From the NCBI GenBank assembly GCA_036852015.1, contig JAANDG010000133.1, forward strand, positions 233,245 through 297,244: a stretch of DNA of 64,000 nucleotides. The letters are read 5' to 3'. The notes beneath the pieces are model-generated. The model made no database searches and was not told where the DNA came from. It saw only the letters and a program-made list of their open reading frames with translations. The DNA comes from Pelodera strongyloides. Its lineage: Eukaryota > Nematoda > Chromadorea > Rhabditida > Rhabditidae. This document shows positions 24,401 to 37,700 of this stretch, in pieces; position 1 is the stretch's first letter, and every line of letters starts with the position of its first letter. A program made the position numbers and the translations under genes.

Positions 24401-25886
24401 AGCCGCTGGGACCTTTTAATTCGATTGGTATATATTTTTAGAACTTACTAAAACGCCGAACTCACAAACTACTGCAAGTATTTATTTCTGTTAGAAGTAG
24501 AATAATACGAAAACAAAACTTCATACTGTTCAATAAATTGCCGATGAAAAGTTGTGAAACCACGAAATGTGAAATCACTCAAAATGCGAACGTATATAAC
24601 GATTTATGAGTGTTTTGCGAGAAAGGACTTATGCGTCGTTTTATGCATGACTGCTAATGCGCGAGTGGCTGTAATTCGGTTTGACAGTGCGCGTGCAAGG
24701 TCAACTACGTGGGAATTCCATGTTTTGCTGTGGTCAATACAACTACTGATGCACTGATTAAGTTCTTCACATTCTTACAAATTATAATATGACAACAATC
24801 TCTTTGGTGCTGAAGGGCCCAAAACTAACTCGTTTTTTTTGCTGAGGTTGAAGGAGAAGTAATACAGTGAAGATCATTTTGAGGGTGAAACAAGCCCGAA
24901 ACAAACCCGGAACACACAAATTTACATATTTACCGATTGTTATCATCGCAGCGATGTGTTAAATAAAACATACTGAAAAAATAAAATAAAAAGCATTACC
25001 TGCCCGATCACCTGGAGGAGAATCGTATGTTTATCAGTATGTTATGCACACCTCGAGAAACTATGTTGATAAAGACATATATCAACTGTAGATTAAAAGA
25101 GCTTTTTACATGCAAATGTAACTTTATTAGGTAATTCAAATGATCAAGGCACGACAAATTGTTATAAACGCTAAAAAAAAGCAGGTTTTAATTAGTAAGG
25201 CACTAAAATGCCAATAAATTTAAGCGCTCTACAAGATTTAAAAATTTAAAAAAAAAACACAAAATTGCTTGAATGATGTCATATAAAAAATTGACAAAAT
25301 GTGCAACTAATGAAATTTAATTGAAGAAAATGCACCTCTTTTAGTACCAATCAAAACTGGTGATCTGGAGCTTGTCGGGCAAGATAAAAAAACCTAATTG
25401 TAAGACAAATGAGATATGGAAAATAGTTATGGACAGTCTAGATACGGCAACATTACCAAAGAGACTGCGATGTTTGCCGGTGCTACACACCCCACCATTT
25501 CTTGATGGAATGGTATTACAAAGGATTAAACGTATCATGTGTATTGCCAGTGAGCAGATAAGTAATTGAAAGACGCGACTAATAAGTTTAATTAGTTAAT
25601 AGATCGAACAGAGATGCCATGATTTCAGGGCCAATGACAGCGCTTGCATTGATATACTAATAAAATATGCATATCAAACTTGCTACGTACACAAAACCCG
25701 TATCCAACACAAAGTAACAGTAAAAAAAGACCTCACTAGATATTGTTGTTGCAGTTCAAAGAAAAAAAGTTTATGGCACCTCTAATTTAGTGATCTAGTT
25801 TAAAAACAATACTCAGATTCAGTGAGTTCATATGAACTATGTTCTAAACATCACTAATCGCCAAAGAGATGAACTGCAAGCTTGTG
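18461..25886. other. Long AT-rich region without a convincing gene
   Basis: A 7.4-kb gap between the innexin 5' end and the stop of the four-TM gene, both on the - strand. The open frames are short and unlinked. Two weak points: a - strand frame at 18969-19214 with an NPFVYAYV segment resembling the end of a serpentine-receptor TM7, and a purine-rich + frame at 23906-24115. Neither has neighbouring exons I could connect. A 22-bp tandem duplication lies at 18875-18918. The innexin promoter should be near 18470-18700. Confidence 0.5.
18875..18918 (+). repeat. 22-bp tandem duplication
   Basis: Two adjacent copies of TGAATAATAATGGGAACTCA-AA (one G/A difference), at 18875-18896 and 18897-18918, upstream of the innexin start. 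Confidence 0.85.
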
Positions 25887-27040
25887 CTAAACATGCGTCG
25901 GTGGTATCGTTGTGCTGCGGGACATTGACTTGAGCACTCCGTTACCGATTCGTCTTTTGTAGAAGTTGTCCTTTTCGACCCTCTTGTATCCCTAAACAAA
26001 CGGAAGTTGCTACACAAAACCAAATACGGGTTATAATAAATTGATAACTGATTTTGAAGCATCTCAAGTTTTATGCGAGACTCGGAATCCACACGAAAGA
26101 TCCAAACGTACCTTGTAGAGAAGATGGGATCCTTTGAATGAGAGAATGAAAAGCACCGTACAGATTACACCGGCCAACACGAAGAATTCTTTGGTCGACA
26201 GGTCAGCTAGAACAATTTTAGTAACGATCCGTCTCCTCTAACTTTTCTTTGCATTGAAAGGGATTAAGACACCCTTGTTTACTACTTGTATACAATATGC
26301 GCATAATAGATAAAATATAAAAAAGACGGTTTGAGTTGACGTCGCTCTTGTGATTGTAAAGTGCTCACCAATCGGGCTTCGATAGTGAACCAAGTCGAAA
26401 AGTGCCAACAATGTGCAAATCCACCAAATTATCACAAGAAGTCCTAGTGCGGCCACAAGAATCATCTGAAATGGATTTAATCACTAAGAATTTATTTTTC
26501 AGCGTTAATAACTACGCGTGTCTCCCGACATCATTGATCAATGAGAAATTCATGGCATAAAATGACAATTCAATAAAAAAAACCTGTATGTACTCTGAAG
26601 CAAAGAACTCTTCCTCTTACCTGACTTGTAATAAGTGGCAGGATCATGCATTCATTTGCCTTCAGGATGCCAATACAATAAATTAAGGTCACAATTGAAA
26701 AGAAGAAGAATACGCCGGAGCAAATAGCCGGCACAAGGGAGCCATCTCTGAAAGGAAAGAATAATGTTAAAAGAATTTAATAGCACATTGTTTTTCGATA
26801 TTCTTTAGATGCAGTTACTAGTCATTCACATGGTATGTCATGATGTCATGATGATACTAAAATTAAGCAACTCTCCATACCTCGCCAAAATGTACTCGTA
26901 GATGGCCACCAAAAACTCTGTTACTGAAATGAAGAGAGAAACACCCGAACAAGTTGTCTGAAATAAAATTTGATAACTCATTATCATGTTAGGCAAGCAC
27001 TTATTTAACCTACTAGGATGTGCTGGCGGTTATTGAACAT
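25887..27040 (-). CDS. Four-transmembrane protein, MARVEL/LAPTM-like topology
   Basis: A - strand gene with exons 27040-27014, 26957-26881, 26747-26621, 26465-26369, 26206-26112, 25991-25887, giving 175 aa. All junctions are in phase. After a short N-terminus (MFNNRQHIL) there are four hydrophobic segments: about residues 10-32 (CSGVSLFISVTEFLVAIYEY), 41-65 (ICSGVFFFFSIVTLIYCIGI), 78-103 (MILVAALGLLVIIWWICTLL) and 116-138 (FFVLAGVICTVLFILSF). The C-terminal tail of about 36 residues is basic and Ser/Thr-rich (YKRRIGNGVLKSMSRSTTIP). The size and the 4-TM pattern resemble MARVEL or lysosomal LAPTM-type nematode proteins, but I see no diagnostic motif, so the function is unknown. The first 27-base exon was chosen because it supplies the only in-phase ATG with a donor (GTAGGT); it is the least certain part. 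Confidence 0.78.
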
Positions 27041-30000
27041 TGTAAGATTACATGATTTTCATTAATATTCCGTCCGAGTTGGTCATTCTTTTAGGAACAA
27101 AACCACACGAGTAAATCTATCTTCTTTCCCAAAGTCCCTTGGGATGACTGGATTGAAAGATACCGCGATCAATTGTTTCTTCAAATAAAAAAAGCCGCGT
27201 GATTTGAGGAACTGATACATTGGAAGACAGATGAAGGCTGATTCAAAAGAACTTCACAAGATGAACCCCCACCCCGTCTGGTAACCATATTTTAGGTAAG
27301 CTGTGCATCTGAAGTGTAAAATATGTAAAATACGAAACCAAGAAAACTCGAATAAAAAACTGTTTCAAAAACGACCGACGTACAATGAGCGATGGCTTGT
27401 ATCCTCGACACCGCTTTCGGTAATCGGTCATTGTTCCTGGAAAATTGAGCAGACTGTTAGAACTCTGGTCTTCGTGAATGTTTCTATAATTCAACGGGCG
27501 ATGCGCGGAATTTCAACCGAAATCAAAGTGCATTGTTTTGATGGAAACACAAATCCGAATTTGTGCAACATAACGGCATTTTATCGTGTTGATAGAAGCC
27601 CGGAGCAAATAAATCAGAAAGAAAAAGAAAATGTTTGGACTCTGATATCAAAAAGAGCAACTAAAAGTCATAACTTATTGATATCTACAAATTAATAACA
27701 TGAATCTTCCGACTCGTGTTCACTAATTCAATGCAAACTAAGGAGACTATAAATAAATTGGTTAAAAATGGAAGGACCTGAAAGGGATGGGGACACTTCG
27801 CGACCGTTAGTTTGTTCTTATTTTATCACGCGTAAAAAACTCACAGCCAACTATGGTCCCAATATTAAATCACAAGCTCAAGTACTCATTTAGATATGCT
27901 CATTTTTAACTCAAGTCCCCAAGATTACCGTGGACGCAATTGCCTCCATTTCCTTTGAGGGTTTGCGTGGATATGAATATTTGATATTTATTTTTGATGT
28001 TTCACAAGATAAGAAGCAAGTAAACTGATAACCAAACGTAATATACGAATGTTAGCTCTAAACGAAATAAATGGCAAATCGTAATTAATAGCTGATGGTC
28101 CAATGATCTACTGTCCAAAAGGCCTTTGGTTAGTAAAGTCCAGCGGTTCAACGGATATGAACAGCTGTGTTGCATCATGAACAGACTACTGCACGGGGCA
28201 GCATAGTGTAAAGCGAACGGTGCACAGGCAGGAAGGTGTGAAAGAAAACGGAAACCACATTCATCTATTCATTCCCAGTAACTGTAGCATTGTGAACGTG
28301 GGGTGAGTGCTCGGTATTGTACCAGAGACACTACCGATATGTAATTGACCCCTCGTGAAATACCAATTCTTGTGGAACACCACAAAGAAAAGAAAGTAAT
28401 CTGGTTGCAAAACCTATCTCGAAAGAAATACTATAGTAAACCATAACATTTACGCTATCAGGCATTAAATGGAAAAATTCATGAAGTTGAGTATGATATA
28501 TCTCAGATATTCTTTCCGTTCTGTCTCGCTTTCAAGTAGCGAGCAAACTTAATGGCCCTCACATAAATTATAAGTCACTTGTGGGCAAAGGTCATTGTGA
28601 AATATTTTCAGGAATAGTCAAAGCCCGCTAAAAACAACACAAAAATAACAACATAAAACAGCTGTTATTTTTCAAATTTGTGCAATGGAGCACTCTTTCA
28701 CTATGCAATATATGTAGGCTTTTAGCCGCCTACTTTTAGCAAGATGGTTGTAGTCAGTAAAAAGTGAATGAATGGTATTTACCTACATGCTCCATAAAAA
28801 CCAATCCTATTTTGTGCAATTTCGCACAGTGCGGAAGAGACTTTTTTGAAGATTACAATTCAATAATTCAGCAAGTATAAGATCATACGAATCAGTGGTT
28901 CAACAGTAATTTCACATCGTGCACAGTACGCGTTTGCTAAAACTTTTGCTTATTAACGAAAAGAGGACAGAATTGCGACTGAGTGACTGCAAGTAGATTG
29001 TGGCTTTTGACAAATGTTTATGCGAAGAATGGGCGTCGGTTTACAATGGCAAGGGATCGAGGCCAATCCTCCGAGCAGAAAGACAAGAACAGACTTTCTA
29101 AGAAAACAGACGGCATTTTTGGCGACATGCAATGGCGATTCAGTAGAACGCTTGTGAAAGCATTCTCATGTTTGACCAGCTTAACCCCCATAAAGGGCAT
29201 AAACCAGGTTAAGAGTAACTGTTCGGGGAATAACTCACTTTACACATAACTGTGTGATGCTCAAACAAGTATTCCAGCCACTATGTAATTTAGTTGGTAA
29301 GATAAAAAAATTGTGACTGCTTCTAATTAGAAAAAAAATAGCCGTCAAGTTCTATGAAAGTATTTGTGACGATCGAGGGAGACACTGAAAATACCTTTAC
29401 AAAAATAGGTCTGGATGTGTTTCTGCTCACCAAAAGAAGTGAATTAAATTAGTGGACTCCCACATAAAACACAGATAGTGCTCAGCACGTGTTTAATTCA
29501 CTTAGCACTTACCAAATTGTTTTTTTGTGCACAGACTTGACACAATTAGAGACCACACGCAATTTTGACACTTTTAATGAGCGTCACTTATTCCCGGAGG
29601 CCAGTATTTTACTCACTCTACTACATTCTTATAAATCCTTGTCTTTGACACAAAAAAGCATTGTCAACAACATCTGTCATTGCAAGTGAATAGAGGATCA
29701 TGACCTTTGGCATTGCCATTTGCAAACTAAAAACGACATAACCTACTGATCCCCCCGCCCATATTTCCCATTGGAAGAGATGGAAACGACTCTCATGATG
29801 TATGGCAATTACTAAATTATGTTTTTTTTTTGGTTCATATGGCCGCGGAAGCCAGCACGATACAATGCGCTTTAATTTTAATAGTATATCTGCAAAAAGT
29901 TTGCACTTTTACATCAAACCACAAATCAGAAACTGTGCACTGAATTCAAACGCTCTTTTTCTCGACGATGTACTTCAATTCCTTTGAATAGTTAATTTGC

Positions 30001-30804
30001 ATTACAATCCACTTTCTGGGCGAGCTTTTCTCTTTTCTGTTTTTAATTTTACTGACACTTTCCCACTTAGTCTTAATTAAAACGCACTTCCTTATAAATG
30101 CCCGTTTGAGGTGTCAGAAAATCAGTACTCCTCCAACGGTGTATCAGCTCTTCTACGGATTTAGCTTCTACTTTTTCATATATGTTGTTGAACCTGCATC
30201 AGTAAATGTTACTATAAGCAAAAAAAAATCAAATGAAATTGTGTGTTCCTTATTCCTAAAATACTTTATAATTGTTTATGCACTGTTATATGGAAAGCTT
30301 GAAAAATAAAAATAAAGTTTTAATTAATATTCGAAGTACTTTACGCGAAATCCAACTATTGCGCAAATTAGACTCGTAACATTTTGACAGTGTTTCGAAA
30401 TAGCGCGCGCTAAGTACCGTAGTCATGGAGCGGTGCCAACTACAAACTACACAATTTAAAAAATTCTCACCGAGTTCTGGCAAAACATTTTTTGTTTAAT
30501 ACTTGTTTTAATGTTAACTTTCTGCTTTCGAATGGTTTTTTGTATTAAAATTGCAAATTAGACATTGAATTTGGTTTTGAATGATTCCAATTTACTGTGT
30601 CTTTCCGTTTTAACCGATGAAAATAACTTCAACGCCCCTTGCTTTATATTTCTTAGCACCGTTTCTTATTCGGAAAAAACTACTATATTTACACTTATTA
30701 TTTTATCGAGAAGTTACGCTTTGCAGCCTGGCTTCTCGTAATTCTTCGGCGTTCTTAACATTATCTTCTTCTGTTTTTCATTATGCTTATTTTTTAGTAA
30801 TGAG
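27041..30804. other. Intergenic region, no gene seen
   Basis: AT-rich DNA between two divergent genes, the four-TM gene (-) and the Smoothened-like gene (+), so both promoters should lie here. The longest frame, 27303-27695 on + (130 codons), lacks family motifs and is about as long as expected by chance. The acceptor TTTTTAG at 30791-30797 precedes the next gene. Confidence 0.5.
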
Positions 30805-33800
30805 ATGAGGCTGTCTCAACAAATTTTCTTGGCATTCCTGCTGAGTTTCCTTGGAAGGACGTACTCAATTGATAATGAAACAGATTTCAGCTTGGACCCT
30901 GGAGATAGGGTCAGTTTCAATTTTTTACTCATTGTTACGATAAATGGAAAACGTGTCTGCATAACTTTCAGGCAGCCTGCTTTATTTTCAGCACTTTCAA
31001 TTATGTATGCAATTGTGGTTGCATTACTATGCCTTTTTGATTTCAGTTGTAGTTATGCTTGCTTTTTACTTTTTTCTTTCTTTAGGTGGCCTTTCTCCTC
31101 AAACAATGCAGGTCTTCCCACTGGCAGTGCAATACGGAGTGTCGTTCGCCACTTGGGCATTCATATGTGTGTTCCACGGAACAAGGTACGTTTCGACTGT
31201 CTGTGTTCTCTTTGAGTCGCTATGTATCTGTGATATGACTGCGTTGTTTAATACGTTTTGCCGTTTTAGCCATGTGCCTTGGCGTGCCGGTCGATTATGC
31301 TCACGTTCGAATGAATGCATCTATTTCTCCCTCTTTTTGGAATGCAGTATTGCATATTCCCAAGTGCTGGAAACGCGTGGCTCCTTTATTGTGTCAATCA
31401 GTGTACAGGCCTTGCGGACATGTTGAGTTCGAGTCAAAACAGGTGGGTTTTCTTGTTGTCCTTTTTAGTTTCAAACCGTATGAATCTTATTGTGCCGACT
31501 GAGTGGTGCTGGGAAGTGTTTATCAACGCATCTGTTCCTTTAAGATCCGATTTCAGTTCGTTTAATTCCGTTTAAACTAACACCTTTATTCAGATGTATA
31601 CCAGGATCCTTCCGGATTCCGACTGCGCAAGTTTGTCCGAGGACTGCCCGGAGCATCTGATAAATTTGCTGATGAAGGATAACATTTGTGATCGATTCGA
31701 GTTTCGTGGTCTCTTTTCCAACAAGTGCGAGGTTTGTCCATTCCTCTTTTCAAACGCTTGAAACTTTCATATGTCCGAAAGGGAATTTAGTTGCATTTGT
31801 TGCTAAGTTCGAAACGGTGGTGTATGATATTGTAATCATTTGCGGCAGTTTCATTTTTTCAGAGGCGTTTAGAGAACCCTTCATTTCCAATGTGGTCCAG
31901 ATGTCCCAGTCCTTTGGTTCATATTCCTGAAGGACAGTTTCACGTTGAGGATCCGTTTATTGAGGAGTGCCGAGTGCCTTGCCGGTTTGTTATTTTTCGC
32001 TCGCTGTCTTTTTGATGCATTCAGTTGTTTTGTTTCACATTTCAACCCGTACATTTTCACATCTGGTTTATTCACACACTGTTTCTAGGAGTCCATTCGT
32101 CAGCGACTTCGCGTACAAGTTCTACCCATTGGTTAAGGGAGTTTTGTTGTTGCTCATCATCACGGCCCTTTTTGTTCCATTGGTACGAATCGTATTGTTT
32201 TTTTTTGCTCTGTGTTTGTTTGTTTGCTATTTTCGTCGTTGTTTGATCTGAGATGGCTATTCCAAAACCAGTCTTAAAATATGTTCAAATTATTCGTGTA
32301 TTGATTATTTTTGCAGTATCCGCTGACCTGTGCGCACAACTTCGAGGCACCAATAGAGGAACATTTGGCCTTGCGTGCCACTTGTTTCTGCACATGCTAT
32401 GTTGCTTTTCTGGTGCTTTCCTCGTTCTCCACTGTGTCGCAATGGAACGATTGTGATGGAACTGGCTCTTTCCGTGTAACTGCTGCCGTTCGAGGCCCAC
32501 TGGATTGGTAGGTTCATTGATGATAAGCTTTTAGTGAATAAGTTGTCTACCGCGCTTTGGGCAGCGATCCAAATTCAACTATTTAGTATGTTACCTCTAA
32601 TTTTGGTGCTTTATCACTGTGCGACACGAGTAGAATGGGCGTAATGAGGCTCCTTTTATGTTGGAAAAGAAAGAACAAAACACTTGAAGTTTTTATCGTG
32701 TATAATATCTGTTCAGGTGTACGGTCTCCTCATTCCTCAGTCACTTTTTGTTACTCTGCGCCAACTTCCATCTACTCGCGGCTGTTTGGTTTACCTGTTT
32801 TCGGAAAGAGGACACCAATGACGAGTAGGTTATTTTTGCGATATTATATGACAGTGGACAGCTACCTATCTTGCTGTGCCTATATGAACGTTTACGACTG
32901 TCTCCTTTACCCGGATAAGGGCTTTATTTTGTTCTAAACGTTTTTTTCCATTCAGTTTCAGTTCGACACTAAAGTGCTGGCTGTCTGCTGGGATCTCCGC
33001 CATTTGTATTCTCATAACTGCGGTGTCCGGGCAATGGATTCTGGTGAGTTTCCCATTATTGTTTTGCTGCCAGCTTGTCACCGTCGCCACCTGAGCGATG
33101 GGTGAGCGGTTGCCCGGTAACTTGGGTCAGTCTTCCCATTTGAAGGATTAGCGCTCCACCGTCGGCGTTGCTACCCCTGTTCTTAATTGAAATGCTCGAT
33201 ACCGTCCAATAAATGCGGATTTTGGCGGATTAATATCCATGCGCAACCAACCACTGGGACATCGCGTTTTGCCTCGTTCTCCAGGAATCGAGCCAGCCCG
33301 AGACATACTGTCCTACATATTAATTTTTGATTTTGTTTGAACGTTTGCTTCTTGTTTTGATACAAGATAAGAGATTTACTCTTATAAGTTAACCGTTCCG
33401 AATTATTTCAGCCAGAAAACGACGGAATGTCGGGTGTTTGTGCACCTGGTCTATCATCTACAACTTCCTACTTGTTTATCATTGCACCAATTGTGACAGC
33501 TGGATTTTGTACTCTCTTCAATGTTGCCCGGCAGAAATGTGAGTATTTCCTGTTTCATTCCCGCGTTTGAGCTTAGTATTTATCTGAATTGTTATCAAGA
33601 ATAACGAATTATAAATTTGTGCGTTTCAGCGGCGCGTTCTTCATTACTCTCTGGTGTTTTGGTCTTCAAACGATCGGAAAGACGGCAAGAACTAGAAGAA
33701 ATTCCTCTCCACGAGAATGCGCCAAGTATATCCCATTTCACCTTTGTCAGGAAAGAAATTACATGTGAGTTTTCTTCAGTTATATATTTTCACATAGGAT

Positions 33801-34619
33801 GTGCTGCAGCTGGCTCGGGCAGATAAATACAGTGGTTTCAATACATTTGGTATGTGGCTCGGAAACACCCAAACGTATCTTGTCTTGTTTATGAGGTCTT
33901 TATTGTAGTGTTCGTCGTTGCTGGCTGGATTCTCTGGTTGGTAGCATCTATTGTCATCCATTTGTTATTTCTGGATAACTGGGTCACCAAAGAGAAGGAG
34001 TTGATTGTGCAAGTGACAAGGTAAGTTTCCCATATCAAACATTACCATCATACTGAACCATTGCCTTTGTATTTGCGAGTTGTTCGAAATAATCTGGGGG
34101 AGTCGTAGCTAACTTCTCTAGTTTCAGTTGTACGCTTCAGTCGATATCACGGAATTCGACGAATGCCTTTGTTGGCCCCCACCATTCCGAAGTGTGGTCC
34201 TATGGTTTCGGTCGGAGGTATGTTTCGTCTGGATCTTCTTTCACCTGTGGCTTTACGTTTCTTGCTCGTTGTTATACCTTGATGTTCGGTGTACCTCCAA
34301 CGGTTTTTTTTTCAGCGAAATTCCACCGGAGTGCCTGGCAGGGACAAATTCTGACCAACGACTCATCGCAGTCCTTCTTGTTTTTGGCCTTCTTCCAGTC
34401 ATTCCCTTCATTATACTCTTTATGCCGATTGCAACTGCAGTCCTACAAAAATTGAGAAGGTATGGATTGTGATACGTTATGATAACTTTTTACTTGGTAC
34501 CCTTTATTCGAGGACCTGTCCTTCCTCGCTAGAATAAACATTCTCATTTTAGCCCTGAGACGGCCCACACATTTACTAAGTCGGCAGAGCCTTTGGAACA
34601 CACAGGCTCATCTTGGTAG
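30805..34619 (+). CDS. Smoothened-like seven-TM receptor
   Basis: A Frizzled/Smoothened-class receptor. Exons: 30805-30909, 31086-31185, 31270-31442, 31594-31731, 31863-31984, 32089-32182, 32317-32507, 32717-32824, 32956-33043, 33412-33538, 33630-33764, 33909-34020, 34128-34217, 34316-34459, 34553-34619, giving 597 aa. Residues 1-21 are a signal peptide. The extracellular cysteine-rich domain (about 40-215) contains CLGVPVDY, PKCWKRVAPLLCQSVYRPCG, FSNKC, CPSPLV and EECRVPCRSPF. The CW...PLLC..Y.P pattern and the C..PC..P pattern before TM1 match Smoothened rather than Frizzled, whose CRD has PLV...CSPxLxxFLC. Seven hydrophobic segments follow: about 222-244, 258-280, 309-333, 350-372, 390-410, 462-484 and 541-572, with GMSGVC before TM5. 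Smoothened transduces Hedgehog signals. The tail after TM7 is only about 25 residues. The start lies 7 bases after TTTTTAG. Confidence 0.85.
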
Positions 34620-34766
34620 GTATTCTTTCTGTTATTTTCTACAAGTATGTGATAGTTATACGAAGTAAGTATTTCTTGCGGCACATGTGGTTTAGATGCA
34701 ATGTTTTAGAAGTATAGCTGGCCGATCTGATCTAACTATTTGTCATTTTGAGTGTTTAGTGTTGAA
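34620..34766 (+). promoter_or_regulatory. Short intercistronic spacer of a probable operon
   Basis: 147 bases separate the receptor stop (34617-34619) from the next ATG. The spacer has no AATAAA and ends in the unpaired acceptor GTGTTTAG (to 34759). This spacing and layout are typical of nematode operons, where the downstream cistron is trans-spliced. Confidence 0.6.
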
Positions 34767-37700
34767 ATGGTCACTCTACGGAACGAGGAGATATGCCATG
34801 GAGATATTCCTGAATGTCCTGTCAACAAGTATCCTCTACACTCTATGGATCACAAAATGCCATTGGAAATGCATACTGACCGAGAGGTCCAGACACAACT
34901 TAGTGAGTTTCATGTGTATGAATAATGCGTGCTTATTGAGATGTGAAGCAAACAAAATGCACATTTTCATGCAATCTGCAGTTAGCAAGTAGCATGCCCG
35001 TAATCATTTGGGACTCTTACTTATGTTATGCTTTAGATCCGTACGAGAGAACCACTCAAGTGGGAGAACGCGAAGGTGGGCTTCTTTTCGATGGACCATT
35101 CGTAATTACCCCTTCGTTCTGGACATTGGTTCATTTCAATTTCACAATGGGTCATTGTATTCAATCGTTTTCCAGTGCAACACCGTATACTGACTAGGGC
35201 AGTCGAACTGACTCCGGCAGTATATCTTCTCAAACCAATGGAGCCGTACCGACATCACTTTGAACACCTTCCAGGAGACGGTTAGTCCTGCAAACAACTA
35301 AACCTTCCTTGTCTTGTCATCCGAAGACTGTACCCATTATTCATTTCCCCTTTTCAGACGTTGAGGCGTGGCCGGTATGGTATGACTTATACACAATGAG
35401 GCCATTGATTCGTCTGTACAACGGATCATTCGTCTTTTTGAGCGACATCCCAAATCTGATCCCATTTGAACACAGTACTTTGTTCTGTATGTTTCTTCAC
35501 TTACTCACACTTCGCTCCTTGATGCACAACAGCGATGTTCCTTCGTTCTTACAATTCGGGGTCGCCAGTTCCATTGTTTGTTCGCTAACCCTTATTTTCA
35601 GCTCTGCGTATTCAATGTATTCGCGCTCCCTTCCGCGCCTCAGTACCGCTTCCTGATAATCCACTTCACCAAGTGCTACCGATGCAAGTCGTGTTCAGTC
35701 CGCAGGCCCTGGATTTGGTTAGTCAAATTACACTTTCTTGTTGTTCTCTATATCGTTTTGTGTTTCTTTGTTGTCAATCGAATAAGGTGTTCCCTTTTCA
35801 GAGAGATAATATCCAAAGTCAGCCAGCTGCTTTCTATCCGGTCCCCGGTGCTGAGACCGTAATGCTTCCCGAGGACTCACTCAGAGAGCTGCAACGACAG
35901 CTGATCGAATACCAAGCTGCACAACAAGCATGTCCCAGTGCATCGGGAGCGGAAGTTCCTTCGACCGCCCCTTCCGAGGTGAAAGATGATGGTGAAGAAA
36001 CCTCGGAGGAAGGGTCTCAAGAGGTATTAACAATTAGCACAGGGAACTGAGATGTCGATATTTAGTACGTTGTGCTCTGCCGAACTGTGTTCAACTATCT
36101 TAACTTACTTATGGGGTAATTTTCTTAACTAACGGTAACTGATTGGGTCCCTTTGGTCTGATCAAGACATGTACCCCAAGTATATTGAATGCGGCACTAA
36201 ATATATTCATAATTTCAGGAGTCCCAGGACAGTACACCAGACGAGGACGAAGATGGAATGGTGGACGAACTGACTCAACAAGAAGTTATCACTTGTCTGA
36301 AGGTTGGTTGTGTGCTTGATGTACCCTGTCATGTGCTTTGCTAAACTAATCCTTCTAAGTTAGCGCATGCACTCATTTAAGACCTACTACTACTTTATTA
36401 TAGCACGACAATCACTTTCAGGCTGCCCTGCAGGATATCGCGGTGGGGGAGCGGCAGGACGGAGATCTAGCCAGAAGGTTATTATCAAGACTCGGTCAAG
36501 ATGGATCGATTGATGTTAATCAGGTATATATGCATGTGATAGCATTATAGCGTTTACATATTACACTCTTTTCTATTTGATTTATATTAAAAGGTTAAAA
36601 AACCATGGCAAGTTTCAGGTTTTGTCCGATCTTCACGCGCAACAAGCTCCGAATGCTGTAGACGACTTCTTTGTTGAATATCCCGTTGTATCGAGACTTT
36701 CTCAAGGAGAACTGCGCTCATACGTTCAAGTTCTTCGCGGAATTGCGCCACAACCACTACAACGCCTTGAGGTTCCTTTTATTGGTTATTTAGTTTTCCA
36801 TATTGAGTGATATACTCCTCGTCTCCTCTTGATTAAAACGTGTTAGAATTTCGGCTTCACAATGCGCTCGTTTTCTCATATGTACTTGCTCATGTCCAGA
36901 TATTCTACATGCTCAATTTGTCTGATCTGATGTGGGACTGGCGAGAGAGGCAGATAATCGGAGGTGATCAAATCTATAGTGTGGATGACCTGCGAAATAT
37001 TTTTGGAGAAGAACCTCCAGTACCAGCCAATACGGACCGGTTAGTTTACGTTTTCTTGTTTACTGGGAGCGACTAAGGCTCGTACAGTACGATAATGACT
37101 CACAATGCAATATGTGTATGTTGCAGGGAGGACTTCCGAATGTCAATGGGGCGACGTGCCTATGCATTGGCCACTGAAATGGGCCTTCTCCATTCCCGTC
37201 GGGCAGATGCGGCCGATCCGTTGTACGTTTCAAGTCATATTGGAGTGGTTGTAACTTGTGATTCGACTTTCAGCGTGTTATATGTCTTGATTTTGATGTT
37301 TGAAAACAGTTTCGTAGAACTTATGTTTTAGGTATGTTCCCCGTCGTTTTCGGCCTCTCAGTGGTTTGTTAGGAGCAGATGGTCTGGAAGCAGCAAGGAG
37401 AGGAGATCTCAGCGTCATCAGAAATGCACTTCAGCAGTTACATCCGGGCGTTGTCGACGTCATGAGGTACCTACTGCGCCTGATTTGTTTGATTTTCAAG
37501 GAATACTGTAACTAATAGAGTCTGTCGTTTTCGTACATTATTTATTTTTTTAGGGACCAACAGAATATGAACGGTATTCTGCTCCGTTACTACCGCGACT
37601 TCCTCGATGCGCAAGTGGCTACACTCCGCGGACGACCGCTCCGCGATGATGCACGTGTTCAACATCAAGCGGTGAGACACTGCCTTATGAGTATTACAGT

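Noticed and set aside
27303..27695. 130-codon + strand open frame
   Set aside because: No domain, signal peptide or splice-linked neighbours; in 64 kb of AT-rich DNA one such frame is expected by chance.
33090..33330. GC-rich stretch with a B-box-like CTCGATTCC in an intron of the Smoothened-like gene
   Set aside because: The order and spacing of A- and B-box-like motifs are not those of a tRNA or a standard SINE; too weak to call an element.
34943..35197. 84-codon frame between the first two exons of the unknown-protein gene
   Set aside because: It stops within the downstream exon in the wrong frame; splicing at TTTTCCAG (to 35175) gives a continuous protein instead.
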